Source of the DNA: Pseudomonas argentinensis
Lineage (GTDB): Bacteria > Pseudomonadota > Gammaproteobacteria > Pseudomonadales > Pseudomonadaceae
Reading direction: 5' to 3'
DNA length: 64,000 nt
Assembly: GCF_001839655.2 (NCBI RefSeq)
Contig: NZ_CP056087.1
Coordinates: 1,736,001 to 1,800,000 of the forward strand
Shown here: positions 48,630 through 57,538 of the stretch, one piece after another
Layout: every line of letters starts with the position of its first letter
Numbering within the stretch: position 1 is the stretch's first letter
Made by a program: the position numbers and the translations under genes
The notes under the pieces: model-generated
What the model saw: the letters and a program-made list of their open reading frames with translations, nothing else
The model's database searches: none
What the model was told of the DNA's origin: nothing

Positions 48630-51035
48630 ATGCGTTTCTTCCTGATCCTTCTTCTGGCGCTTTGTCCGCTGCTGGCCAGTGGCGCCGGCCCGGCGGTCTT
48701 CGACGAGCGCACCCGCGTCTTGCCGCTCGGCGAACACATGGCGGTGTTCGAGGACGTGCGCGGCGACAAGACCATCGATGACGTCAGCTCCAGCGCCCTG
48801 CAGGGCAGCTTCCGGCAGCACGACAAGGCGGTGCTGAACGCCGGCTATTCGCGCTCGGCGTTCTGGCTGCGCATCGATCTGCAGTATCGGCCCCAGGGCA
48901 CGGCCAGCGGCAATCCGCAAAGCTGGCTGCTGGAGCTGGCCTATCCGCCGCTGGACCACCTGGAACTTTACGAAGAGGCTGCCGATGGCCGCTTTCACCT
49001 GAGCCATCGCACCGGCGATGCGTTGCCGTTCTCCAGTCGCGAAATCCGCCAGAACAATTACCTGTTCACCCTCGACTTCCAGCCCGAGCAGGTGCGCCGC
49101 GTCTACCTGCGCCTGGAAAGCCAGGGGTCGATCCAGGCGCCGCTGAGCCTGTGGTCGCCGACCACCTACCTGGAAGAGCAGCCGGCGCGCATCTACGTGC
49201 TGGGCATCATCTATGGCGTGTTGCTGGTGATGCTGATCTACAACCTGTTCATCTTCATCAGCGTACGCGACACCAGCTACCTGTATTACATCTTCTACAT
49301 CGCCTCGTTCGGCCTCTACCAGGTGTCGGTCAATGGCGCCGGCATCGAGTTCCTGTGGTCTGACAGCCCGTGGTGGGCCAACGCGGCCACGCCGTTCCTG
49401 ATTGGTGCGACGGCGTTGTTCGGTTGCCAGTTCGCGCGCAGCTTCCTGCACACCCGCCAGCACAGCCCCTGGGTGGACCGCAGCCTGCTGCTGCTCATGC
49501 TCTGGGGCGTGCTGGTGATGGTGTTGGCACTGTGCGCCACCTATGCCCTGTCGCTGCGCCTGGCCACTGTGCTGGCCCTGGTGTTCACCCTGGTGGTGCC
49601 CATCGCCGGCGCGCTGGCCTGGTGGCGCGGCATGCGGGTGGCGCGTTATTTCCTGTTCGCCTGGGCGGCGTTCCTGCTTGGCGGCGTGATCAACACGCTG
49701 ATGGTGCTCGGCTACCTGCCCAACGCGTTCCTGACCATGTACGCCAGCCAGATCGGCAGCGCCATCGAGGTGGCGTTGCTATCCCTGGCCCTGGCCGACC
49801 GCATCAATGCCATGAAGGAGGAGCGCGCGCGCATCCTGCAGAGTGCCAGTGCCAAGCTGGAGGCGCTCAACCACGAGCTGGCCGACAGCAACCGCCTCAA
49901 GGATGACTTCCTGGCCACCGTGACCCATGAGCTGCGCACGCCGATGAACGGCGTGATCGGTTCGCTGGAGCTGATGCAGACCCTGCGTCTGGACCCCGAG
50001 GCGGAGCAGTACCAGAAGACCGCGACCCGCTCGGCGCGGGACATGATGCAGATGGTCAACGACATCCTCGCCCTCACCGAGCTGCAGGCCGGCCGGCTCT
50101 ATCCGCGGCGGGAAACCTTCAGCCTGCGTGGGCTGCTCGACGGCCTGTGCGCGAGTTTCGAAGGCCGCGCCCGAGGCAAGGGCCTGGATTTCAAGCTGGA
50201 CCTCGACGAGCGCCTGCCCGATACGGTCGAAGGCGACGGCCAGAAGCTGGCCCAGGCGCTGGGTTACCTGCTCGACAACGCCATCAAGTTCACCTTGGTG
50301 GGCACGGTGCGCCTGCGCGTTCGCGGCACGGCCCAGGCCGCGGCGGACAACCTGCCGCTGAGCATCGAGGTGATCGATGCCGGCATCGGCCTGGAAAATG
50401 TCCGGGAAACCGACCTGTACCGCCGTTTCCATCAGCTCGATACCTCGATGACCCGCGAATACGGTGGTTTGGGCATTGGCCTGAGCATCTGCCGCCAGCT
50501 GGTCGACCTGCTCGGTGGCAGCCTCGCCTATGAGCCCAATCGTGCCGGTGCGGGCGGCAGTATCTTTCGTCTCGACCTGACCCTGGCGCTGCCCGTGCAG
50601 AAGCCCGCGCAGCTGCCGACGGTGCGGCGCAGCGCCGGCACCGCAGTACGCGCGCCCGAGCAGTGCACGGTGCTGGTGGTCGAGGACAACGCCGTCAACC
50701 AACTGGTGATTCGTGGCATGCTGCTCAAGCTCGGCTACCGCGTGCGCACCGCGGACAACGGCAACGAAGCGCTGGAGTACCTGCAGCGTGAACCCATCGA
50801 CGCGGTGCTGCTCGATTGCCAGATGCCGGTGATGGACGGCTTCGCCACCTGCCGCGCCCTGCGCCAGTTGCCCGCCTGCGCCGAGCTGCCGGTGCTGGCG
50901 ATCACCGCCCACAGTCAGTCGGGTGACCGCGAACGCTGCCTGGCGGCGGGGATGAGCGATTACCTGGCCAAACCGGTGAAGTTCGACGAACTGCGTGTGC
51001 TGTTGCACGACTGGGTGTTGTGCCGCACGGCCTGA
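48630..51035 (+). CDS. ladS: Hybrid sensor kinase LadS
   Basis: 801 residues from the ATG at 48630; an in-frame ATG at 48549 would hide the signal peptide. Signal peptide (MRFFLILLLALCPLLASGAG), 7TMR-DISMED2 sensor (about 25-165, NAGYSRSAFWLRIDL), seven TM helices (about 185-390), coiled-coil linker, HisKA with TVTHELRTPMNG (His near 432), HATPase (YLLDNAIKFT; GGLGIGLSICRQLVDLLGG), REC (VLVVEDNAVNQLVIRGMLLK; Asp in LLDCQMPVMDG). In P. aeruginosa LadS also follows thiD and feeds GacS/GacA-RsmYZ to favour biofilm over acute virulence in response to calcium. The same role is inferred by layout and synteny. Confidence 0.9.
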   Translation: MRFFLILLLALCPLLASGAGPAVFDERTRVLPLGEHMAVFEDVRGDKTIDDVSSSALQGSFRQHDKAVLNAGYSRSAFWLRIDLQYRPQGTASGNPQSWLLELAYPPLDHLELYEEAADGRFHLSHRTGDALPFSSREIRQNNYLFTLDFQPEQVRRVYLRLESQGSIQAPLSLWSPTTYLEEQPARIYVLGIIYGVLLVMLIYNLFIFISVRDTSYLYYIFYIASFGLYQVSVNGAGIEFLWSDSPWWANAATPFLIGATALFGCQFARSFLHTRQHSPWVDRSLLLLMLWGVLVMVLALCATYALSLRLATVLALVFTLVVPIAGALAWWRGMRVARYFLFAWAAFLLGGVINTLMVLGYLPNAFLTMYASQIGSAIEVALLSLALADRINAMKEERARILQSASAKLEALNHELADSNRLKDDFLATVTHELRTPMNGVIGSLELMQTLRLDPEAEQYQKTATRSARDMMQMVNDILALTELQAGRLYPRRETFSLRGLLDGLCASFEGRARGKGLDFKLDLDERLPDTVEGDGQKLAQALGYLLDNAIKFTLVGTVRLRVRGTAQAAADNLPLSIEVIDAGIGLENVRETDLYRRFHQLDTSMTREYGGLGIGLSICRQLVDLLGGSLAYEPNRAGAGGSIFRLDLTLALPVQKPAQLPTVRRSAGTAVRAPEQCTVLVVEDNAVNQLVIRGMLLKLGYRVRTADNGNEALEYLQREPIDAVLLDCQMPVMDGFATCRALRQLPACAELPVLAITAHSQSGDRERCLAAGMSDYLAKPVKFDELRVLLHDWVLCRTA

Positions 51036-51071
51036 CGGCCCGCTTGTCTGCTCACGGGGCGCTGCGTGGAC

Positions 51072-51881
51072 CTATGAGTAGCGCGCCAGCTCGCGGGCAT
51101 CATGGCTGCAGAAGATGGCCAGCTGCGGCTGCTCCAGTGACAGGGCACGCAAACGGTGCTGGTTGATCACCCGCCGGTCGTGGTCGGTGTCCATCAACCG
51201 CTGATACAGGCGCAGCCCGGGCGGGCACCGGCGCGACGTCTGGCCGATCTCGTGGCGGAAGAAATAGGCGTCGCCAGCATGCAACACCCAGCCGTCCTCA
51301 CCACGCACGGCGATGCCCGCATGACCGGCAGTATGGCCGCGCAGCGGAATCAGCAGAACGTCGTCGACCACGCTGCGCACCGACTCGAATCCATACCACT
51401 GATCACCTTCTTCACGGTACAACTGCCAGCGGCTGATTCCGCGCCATTGCACTGGTACGAAGCGGCGGCGCGGCAGAAAGCCCCTCAACTGTTGAACCGC
51501 GGCGTGTTCATCCTGCATCAGGTGAACCGTGGCGTTGGGAAAGTCGGCCAGGCCGCCGGCGTGATCGAAATCCAGGTGAGTGAGCAGGATATGGCGCACG
51601 TCCGCCGCCTGAAAACCCAGCTTGCGCAGCTGTGCAACGGCCGTGCGTGCCGGATCGAACTGGATGTTGTTGAGTAGCCGAAACATCCGGCTCAGCCGCG
51701 ACGGATCGCCCACGTCACCCTCGCCAAAACCGGTGTCGACCAGCACCAGGCCGTCACGATCGGTCTCCAGCAGCAGGCAGTGACAGCACAGATGAGCCCT
51801 GGGCCCTTTGCTGAACCCGTCGAACAGCGCGCCGCCAAACGGGCACATGCAGCCGCAATCGAGATGATGGATCCTGATCAT
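51072..51881 (-). CDS. Metallo-beta-lactamase-fold hydrolase
   Basis: 269 residues from the ATG at 51881 (MIRIHHLDCGCMCPFGGALF); ATGs 6 and 12 bases upstream are possible. Metal ligands: LLTHLDFDHAGGL (HxDxDH-like), RGHTAGHAG, LHAGDAYF, and a late His in IFCSHDAREL. N-terminal CGCMCP is unusual for this family. Resembles lactonase-type enzymes; substrate unknown. Confidence 0.85.
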   Translation of the reverse strand: MIRIHHLDCGCMCPFGGALFDGFSKGPRAHLCCHCLLLETDRDGLVLVDTGFGEGDVGDPSRLSRMFRLLNNIQFDPARTAVAQLRKLGFQAADVRHILLTHLDFDHAGGLADFPNATVHLMQDEHAAVQQLRGFLPRRRFVPVQWRGISRWQLYREEGDQWYGFESVRSVVDDVLLIPLRGHTAGHAGIAVRGEDGWVLHAGDAYFFRHEIGQTSRRCPPGLRLYQRLMDTDHDRRVINQHRLRALSLEQPQLAIFCSHDARELARYS

Positions 51882-51944
51882 GGCCATTCCCATCGTGCCG
51901 AGCGTGCGGCCTTCGACCACAAGGCGGCACAGCGAGACGGCTGG

Positions 51945-52696
51945 TCAATGATGTACATGGGCACCGGTGGGGTCGTCGATCTGGAACACCTTGCCCTTCT
52001 GCCAGGCATCGGCGCCGGGGAGCACCTCGGGGCGTTCGATATCGGCGCGGTTCTGGCGTTTTTTCGCGCTGTCGATGCCGAAGCGCTGGTCGCGCTCCTC
52101 GACCATGCGTGGGTCCGCCTGGCCGTCGGCGGTGAAGCCCATCATCAGCTGTGGCACGCCAAGCGGCAGGCTTTTCTTCTGATCGGTATGCCAGGTGTGC
52201 CAGGTCTTGCCATAGGTGCGCACCAGCTTGCGCATCAGGGCGTGCTCGGCGGTTTCGGGAATACCGGGGGCCACCAGCTGGCCTGATTTCACCTCATGTA
52301 CGTGGCTGTGCCAGAGCGTCTTTTCCTCTGCAGGCAGGGTCTTGAATAGCTGTTCGCTGATTATGTACTCGACGCCCATCAGCTTGGCATCCTTGACATT
52401 GCCGTCGTAGATCACGCACTGAATCAGTTCTTCACTGAGGACGGAGCAGTAATGATGGGCTTCCATCTGTGCGTCCTGCCTGCCGTTATAGAAGTGAAAG
52501 CCGTCGAGGTAGGCATTCAGGGCGGCGACGGGGGATGGGATTGCAGGGTTGCAGCGCCAGCTTCCAGCAGGCGGGTATCGGCTTTGGCGGGAGCGCCTTC
52601 GATGCCGACGTTGGAATGACTCTCGGTGGCGATGCAGCCGCTCAGCGGCACAATGGCCAGCAGGGGCAGTAGCGCCAGGCCCATTCGCGCGGTCAT
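51945..52696 (-). pseudogene. DUF1264 lipoprotein, interrupted by a -1 frameshift
   Basis: The start at 52696 (GGAG upstream) gives a lipoprotein signal MTARMGLALLPLLAIVPLSG followed by Cys. After about 55 residues (EAGAATLQSHP) the family continues in another frame from PVAALNAYLDGFHFYNGRQD. One base added to the G5 run at 52530-52534 restores a 250-residue protein. The DUF1264 core is clear: QMEAHHYCSVLSEELIQCVI, LWHSHVHEVKSGQLVAPGIP and YGKTWHTWHTD, with many histidines. Related plant proteins are oil-body associated; the bacterial role is unknown. It heads a stress-type gene block. Confidence 0.8.
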
Positions 52697-52748
52697 GGTG
52701 ATCTCCAAGCATGCCTGAGCCCGGCATTCACCGGGCTCAGGGCGGAAA

Positions 52749-53258
52749 TTACTGGCGAGTCTGGCTCTGCAGCTCTTTGGCCATCTCCAGGTGATGCTCC
52801 AGCTTGGGCAGGGTCTTCTTGGCCCAGGCGCTGACTTCGGCATCATCGGAAGCTGCCGCCTTCTGGTAGAGCTCGATGGTCTGTTCGTGGGCGACTACCT
52901 GGTTGTTCGCGTAGGCCTTGTCGAAGTTCTCACCATCGCGCACCTGCAGAATCATGGCCTTGGCCTTGTTCATCAGCTCGGCGTCATCGGAGACCTGCAG
53001 GTTCTTCTTCTCGGCCAGTGCCTTGAGCTCATCGTTGGCACGGGTGTGATCATCGATCATGGTTTGGGCGAATTTCTTGACCTCGGCATGGCTGCCTTTC
53101 TCGAGCGCCAGCTTGCTGGTCTCGATTTCAGCGATGCCTTTGGCCGACGCTTCCTCGGCGAAGTCATTGGCGCTGACCTTGTCGGCGGCCTGAGCCAGCC
53201 CAGCGAAAGCGAAGATCAGTGCGGCGGTTGCGCCGATCAATACACCTGTGCGTTTCAT
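52749..53258 (-). CDS. DUF4142 exported protein (ferritin-like helical bundle)
   Basis: 169 residues from the ATG at 53258 (AAGGAG upstream). Signal peptide MKRTGVLIGATAALIFAFAG. Mature helices: ASAKGIAEIETSKLALEKGS, VKKFAQTMIDDHTRANDELK, YANNQVVAHEQTIELYQKAA. The family is common in stress operons of proteobacteria; biochemical function unknown. Confidence 0.88.
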   Translation of the reverse strand: MKRTGVLIGATAALIFAFAGLAQAADKVSANDFAEEASAKGIAEIETSKLALEKGSHAEVKKFAQTMIDDHTRANDELKALAEKKNLQVSDDAELMNKAKAMILQVRDGENFDKAYANNQVVAHEQTIELYQKAAASDDAEVSAWAKKTLPKLEHHLEMAKELQSQTRQ

Positions 53259-53357
53259 GATGACTCCTTGATAAGTCGTGACCGCGGCTGTCACCACCCT
53301 TTGCGGTAGTGGCGGTGGTCCGCTGTCGATTGGCATGAATTGATAAAGGAAACGGGA

Positions 53358-53400
53358 TTAACGAAGCGGTCTTTTAATCATCGGCAGACCGCTTCGTTAA
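53358..53400. terminator. Long inverted repeat between KGG and DUF4142 genes
   Basis: Perfect 14-base arms TTAACGAAGCGGTC / GACCGCTTCGTTAA with a 15-base loop. No T run follows, so it may be a bidirectional terminator, an RNA-stabilising hairpin or a binding site. Confidence 0.45.
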
Positions 53401-53443
53401 TTAGTCGAAGAAGGGAGGGTTGGATCCCTCCCGTTCTCCAGGC

Positions 53444-53614
53444 TTATCGTCCGCCATGGCTGTTGGAGCCACCTTTACGACCGGCTTCGGATGCCTTTTC
53501 ACGATCATTGGCAAAGTTGCCGCCAGAGCTCTGTCCGCCTTTCTTGCCGGCTTCGCTGGCTTTTTCACGATCGTTAGCGAAGTTGCCTGGATTGTTGTTT
53601 CCGGTATTAGCCAT
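53444..53614 (-). CDS. KGG-repeat stress protein
   Basis: 56 residues: MANTGNNNPGNFANDREKAS, then two copies of GNFANDREKASEAGxKGGxS. This is the YciG/GsiB-like stress-induced repeat; the protein is hydrophilic and disordered. In enterics yciG is general-stress (RpoS) controlled and neighbours yciE/yciF, paralogues of the DUF892 gene at 54230. A frame extending upstream carries no homology. Confidence 0.85.
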   Translation of the reverse strand: MANTGNNNPGNFANDREKASEAGKKGGQSSGGNFANDREKASEAGRKGGSNSHGGR

Positions 53615-53955
53615 TTCTCTATCCTCTCGGTATGGCCTGCCATCAGCGGCAGGTAAAAGTTCGAGGCGGTGGCGATGCAGAATGTTCGAATAAAAAGTGG
53701 CGATGGCGATGAATGGTAAAAATGATGGTGTTGTGATAGTAAGTTGTATAGGCGTTGTATATGAAGGGGCTGCTTCGCTTGCTGTCATTGTGCTGCTGTT
53801 TTGCGCGTCGTTATTGGTTGTTATCTATCGAACACTGGCGCATATATACAGTCAGCATTGTTGTGCTTGGCATATTGGCATCTCACTGGAATTGATATCG
53901 TTAAACAGCCTTGTGCAGACATGAGGCAAGGCCAACCTGATAGCGAGGCATCACC
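53615..53955. other. 341-base AT-rich gene-free stretch
   Basis: It separates the leftward KGG gene from the rightward small gene at 53956 and must hold both promoters. Composition is markedly AT-rich (about 53680-53920). I cannot fix promoter boxes with confidence. Confidence 0.5.
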
Positions 53956-54168
53956 ATGAAAGGGCAGATATTTCTGATCAATTACATATGCGACAACCAA
54001 CCGATGCATCTGGAAGTGTCGTCCGACGCCGAGACCATGACGGTCGAGCAGGCGCAGCAGCACGTGCAGAACGAGGGGGCCAAGGGGCGAGTGACCGACG
54101 TGCAGGTCAGCAAGATCACTCGCACCCACGAGCCGGGTACCACACCCGGCCACCATCAGCAGCCTTGA
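53956..54168 (+). CDS. Small conserved-looking protein of unknown function
   Basis: 70 residues with GAGG upstream: MKGQIFLINYICDNQPMHLE, MTVEQAQQHVQNEGAKGRVT, VQVSKITRTHEPG. Soluble, alpha/beta pattern, His/Pro tail. Followed at once by a perfect terminator palindrome, which supports a real transcript. Its position suggests a stress-related role; none is known to me. Confidence 0.65.
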   Translation: MKGQIFLINYICDNQPMHLEVSSDAETMTVEQAQQHVQNEGAKGRVTDVQVSKITRTHEPGTTPGHHQQP

Positions 54169-54178
54169 GAACCCTGTG

Positions 54179-54204
54179 GAAAGCCGGCGCATGCGCCGGC
54201 TTTC
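54179..54204. terminator. Bidirectional terminator palindrome
   Basis: A perfect 26-base palindrome, GAAAGCCGGCGCATGCGCCG and on to GCTTTC, between the convergent 70-residue and DUF892 genes. Confidence 0.75.
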
Positions 54205-54229
54205 AATGTTGGGCGGGTCGGGCCGGCGG

Positions 54230-54739
54230 TTAGCGCTTGGCCTCCAGGCCAGGCGTGTCGGAGCGGTCCAGAAAGGCCTGGCTCAACTCCGGCAGGTGTT
54301 CGCGTAGCCACTCGGCCATGGCGATTTCCTGCTGCAGGATGGTTTCGCAATCCTGCTGGGTCTGGGGATCACCCGCGGCTTTGGCGGCCGCGATCAACAC
54401 CGTGTACGACGCGATCTCCAGGGTTTCGAACACATAACCCGACATGGCGCCCTTGACGACTTCATCACTCATGACCATGCCACCCATGGCCTGGCCGAAC
54501 GCCATCAGTTTGCCGCTGAGGTCTTTCAAGGTAGAGGGTTCGCTACCCAGGCGGCTCAATGCCCGTTCCAGGGTCTCGCGCTGGCCCACTGTTTCTTCGA
54601 TATGTTTTTCGATGCGCGTGCGCAACTTGGGATAATTGTGCAGGCGCTCTTTTTGGGCGGTCAGCATCTGCTCCGCTTGTTGTTCCATGGCATGGGCATC
54701 ACGCAGCCAGCTCACCAGGTTTTCGCGTTTCGTGGTCAT
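54230..54739 (-). CDS. DUF892 / YciE-type ferritin-like protein
   Basis: 169 residues, four-helix pattern: WLRDAHAMEQQAEQMLTAQK, HIEETVGQRETLERALSRLG, YVFETLEIASYTVLIAAAKA, ILQQEIAMAEWLREHLPEL. The Glu/His positions (HAMEQQAE; HIEETVGQ; FETLEIASY; QQEIAMAE) fit a diiron-like site. Paired in many genomes with KGG proteins and Mn-catalase in RpoS-type stress response. Confidence 0.87.
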   Translation of the reverse strand: MTTKRENLVSWLRDAHAMEQQAEQMLTAQKERLHNYPKLRTRIEKHIEETVGQRETLERALSRLGSEPSTLKDLSGKLMAFGQAMGGMVMSDEVVKGAMSGYVFETLEIASYTVLIAAAKAAGDPQTQQDCETILQQEIAMAEWLREHLPELSQAFLDRSDTPGLEAKR

Positions 54740-54834
54740 GGTCGGATCTCGCAGTTATAGGCAAGTAATGTTCCGAGACGGCCGCTGCTGCACAGGTTCA
54801 TTACTTTTCGCCAGCGGTATTAAGCGAGACGCTA

Positions 54835-54885
54835 TCAAGCGAAGCGGCAAGACGCAGGCGCACCTGAAATTGCCGTTTCGCTTGA
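54835..54885. repeat. Inverted repeat upstream of the Mn-catalase gene
   Basis: Arms TCAAGCGAAGCGGCAA (54835-54850) and TTGCCGTTTCGCTTGA (54870-54885) match at 15 of 16 positions, with a 19-base loop and an AT-rich flank (TTGTTAAATTTG). It lies between divergent DUF892 and catalase genes. Possible operator or small-RNA hairpin. Confidence 0.5.
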
Positions 54886-55002
54886 TTGTTAAATTTGTTT
54901 TTGCTTGAACTCGATGCGCACTTTTGCATTCGGTATTACATGCCCGATGAGGGCGAGGAGCTGAACCATGAAGGGAATGATTACCGGTGAGGAGAACAGT
55001 CC

Positions 55003-55884
55003 ATGTTCGTACATAACAAGCGATTGCAATACACGGTAAGAGTTGCCGGCCCCAATCCGGGCCTGGCAAATTTGCTGCTCGAACAATTCGGCGGCCCGCA
55101 GGGCGAACTGGCGGCAGCCATGCGTTATTTCACCCAGGGCCTGGCTGAAGACGATGCAGGCCGCAAGGACCTGCTGCTGGATATCGCCACCGAAGAACTC
55201 AGCCACCTGGAAATCATCGGTTCGATCGTCGGCATGCTCAACAAGGGCGCCAAGGGTGATCTGGCCGAAGCCGTGGAAGAGGAGGCGGCGCTGTACCGCT
55301 CGCTGACCGAGGGCGGCAACGATTCGCACATCACCTCCCTGCTGTACGGCGGTGGCCCGGCGCTGACCAATTCCGCCGGGGTGCCTTGGACGGCGGCCTA
55401 CATCGACACAATCGGCGAACCGACGGCGGATTTCCGTTCCAATATCGCCGCCGAAGCCCGTGCCAAGATCATCTACGAGCGGCTGATCAACGTGACCGAT
55501 GACCCGGGCATCAAGGATGCGCTGGCCTTTCTGATGACCCGTGAGCTGGCGCATCAGAAGTCCTTCGAGAAAGCGCTGCACGCCATCCAGCCGAATTTCC
55601 CGCAAGGCAAGCTGCCGGGCGTGCCGGAATTCACCAGCGTGTACTTCAACATGTCCCAGGGCGAAGAGGATCGCCGTGGCCCCTGGAACGAAGGCGACCA
55701 GTGGGAGTTCGTTGCCAGCCCGCAGCCGGCGGTCGACGGTGGCGACGGTACCGCGCAGGTCATGCTGCCGGCCAAGCAGGCTGAAACCCTTCTGCAGATG
55801 GCCAAGCGCACCGCTTCGGATCCGACCCTGGATTCGATTACCGGTGCCGACCTCGGCTCGGGTGCAGCGCGCAAACCCGAATAA
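55003..55884 (+). CDS. Manganese catalase
   Basis: 293 residues, GAGGAG upstream. Dimanganese ligands are visible: Glu in GPQGELAAAMRYFTQ, ExxH in ATEELSHLEIIGSIV, Glu in KIIYERLINVTDD, and ExxH in TRELAHQKSFEKAL. Non-haem catalase decomposing H2O2, KatN-like. Divergent from DUF892, with its own terminator. In enterics katN is RpoS-dependent; the same is inferred, not seen. Confidence 0.93.
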   Translation: MFVHNKRLQYTVRVAGPNPGLANLLLEQFGGPQGELAAAMRYFTQGLAEDDAGRKDLLLDIATEELSHLEIIGSIVGMLNKGAKGDLAEAVEEEAALYRSLTEGGNDSHITSLLYGGGPALTNSAGVPWTAAYIDTIGEPTADFRSNIAAEARAKIIYERLINVTDDPGIKDALAFLMTRELAHQKSFEKALHAIQPNFPQGKLPGVPEFTSVYFNMSQGEEDRRGPWNEGDQWEFVASPQPAVDGGDGTAQVMLPAKQAETLLQMAKRTASDPTLDSITGADLGSGAARKPE

Positions 55885-55921
55885 GGGCCAGCCTCACTGC
55901 CGTAGGGCAGGGCCACCGACC

Positions 55922-55954
55922 AGCCAGGCGAGCGATGCTCGGCCTGGCTTTTTT
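55922..55954 (+). terminator. Intrinsic terminator of the Mn-catalase gene
   Basis: AGCCAGGC-GAGC / GCTC-GGCCTGGCT with a 3-base loop, followed by TTTTTT. Confidence 0.85.
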
Positions 55955-56144
55955 CTGGCTGGCGCCACGGGAGCTGCCGGTGCCATGCCGGTGACCGCTG
56001 ATCCTGAAGATTGAATCTTTCTCGTCTGTCCCTCTCCCAATTTCATAAGGCCATGACGCGCCGCATGCGCGGCCACTCCAAGAATCGATCGAGTGCCGTC
56101 TCGTTTTCCTGGTGCTCCTGAACTGCCCACGCAAGGCTCCGACC

Positions 56145-57521
56145 ATGACGACTTTGATGCCGATCTTCACCACGTCCAGCCAAAGCTGCAATTTTCTTCA
56201 GGCCGGCCCCGCCCGCACCCTGTACGAGCGTCTTTTGCAACCCGAACTCGACGAGGGGGCGCTGAACGAGGCGCGCAGCTTCCTGGATGGCCAGCTGGCC
56301 AAGGCCCAGGCACTGCCTTGCGATGTGCCCGCGCAGCCCGAAGCGCTTCTGGACTGGATGCGTGGCGCCGCGCTGCGCACCACCGAGGCCTATGGGCAGT
56401 ATCTGGAGGAGCGACGTCAGGGTGCGCCACGGCGCTACTTCCATAATCGCGCCCATGCGCTGTATTTCCTGCGCCATGTGGCGCCCACCAAGCTGGTGGA
56501 CGGCGCCTGGCTGTACGGGCTGCTCAGGCACTGGCAGGAGCTGCGCCTGCGCCCGTTGTTGCGCACCTACCTCGAAGAACTGGGCGACGGCGTTCCGGCC
56601 ATGAACCACGTGGTGCTCTACAAGCAACTGCTGGCTCAGCATGGCTGTGACGAGCTGGCCGAGCTGGAAGACGAGCACTTTCTGCAGGGTGCCCAGCAAC
56701 TGGCACTGGGCCATCTGGCCGACGATTACCTGCCCGAGGTGATCGGCTACAACCTGGGCTACGAACAGCTGCCGTTGCACCTGCTGATCACCAGCTACGA
56801 GCTGACCGAGCTGGATGTCGACCCCTACTACTTCCAGCTGCACGTGACCATCGACAACGCCAGCACCGGCCATGCCCAGAAAGCCGTGCAGGCGGTGCTG
56901 GAAAACCTGCCGGTAGTTGGCGATCGCGATGCGTTCTACCGCCGCGTGCTGCGTGGCTACCAGCTCAACGACCTGGGAATCGGCTCCACTGCGGTGATCG
57001 CCGCCTTCGACCTCGAGGACGAGGTCTGCGCCATGCTCGAGCGCAAGCGCGAAGTGGCCACCCAAGTGCACTCCGATTACTGCCGGATCGAAGGGCGCAC
57101 CGTCAATGAATGGCTCAGCGAGCCGGGGCAGGTACGTGCCTTTCTCGAAGCCTTGCAGAAGCGTGGCTGGATCCGCCGCGACGAAGACCCGCAGAACAGT
57201 CGCTTCTGGCAATTGGTACAGGGTGACCGAGCCGCCATGTTCGGTGTGTTCAGTAGCTACGAGTTGCAGCTGCTGCATGACTGGATCGCCGGTAGCTGGA
57301 CACCCGCGCGTACCCGGGGCCGGCCACGTCGCCGCCCGGCAGCGGCGGGCGCCGATCAGGCCATGGGCCTGGACGACGAGGCCCAGGCGCTGCACGCGAC
57401 GCTACGGGCGATGCCGGCTCAGCAGCAAGCCAGCAAGCTGATCGAGCTGATGTCGCCCGCCAGCCATTTCACGCCGGCAGGGTTGCTGGCCACGCGTCTG
57501 TTCAACGCCTATCTCCAATAA
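56145..57521 (+). CDS. Haem-oxygenase-like iron-containing redox enzyme
   Basis: 458 residues from the ATG at 56145 (AAGG upstream). The central part at about 95-330 has the haem-oxygenase-like diiron pattern: RYFHNRAHALYFLRHVAP, LEELGDGVPAMNHVVLYKQL, ELTELDVDPYYFQLHVTIDN followed by ASTGHA (His-x3-Asp-x5-His). Then a winged-looking C-terminal region with a basic patch (RTRGRPRRRPAAAG). Members of this superfamily oxidise small molecules (UndA, SznF and others). Substrate unknown. Paired with a methyltransferase gene 17 bases downstream. Confidence 0.78.
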   Translation: MTTLMPIFTTSSQSCNFLQAGPARTLYERLLQPELDEGALNEARSFLDGQLAKAQALPCDVPAQPEALLDWMRGAALRTTEAYGQYLEERRQGAPRRYFHNRAHALYFLRHVAPTKLVDGAWLYGLLRHWQELRLRPLLRTYLEELGDGVPAMNHVVLYKQLLAQHGCDELAELEDEHFLQGAQQLALGHLADDYLPEVIGYNLGYEQLPLHLLITSYELTELDVDPYYFQLHVTIDNASTGHAQKAVQAVLENLPVVGDRDAFYRRVLRGYQLNDLGIGSTAVIAAFDLEDEVCAMLERKREVATQVHSDYCRIEGRTVNEWLSEPGQVRAFLEALQKRGWIRRDEDPQNSRFWQLVQGDRAAMFGVFSSYELQLLHDWIAGSWTPARTRGRPRRRPAAAGADQAMGLDDEAQALHATLRAMPAQQQASKLIELMSPASHFTPAGLLATRLFNAYLQ

Positions 57522-57538
57522 CCAGATGCGGGGCATCG

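Noticed and set aside
54968-55042. Possible 24-codon leader frame overlapping the Mn-catalase start
   Set aside because: Only a weak ribosome site and out-of-frame overlap with a well-supported start; nothing beyond chance.
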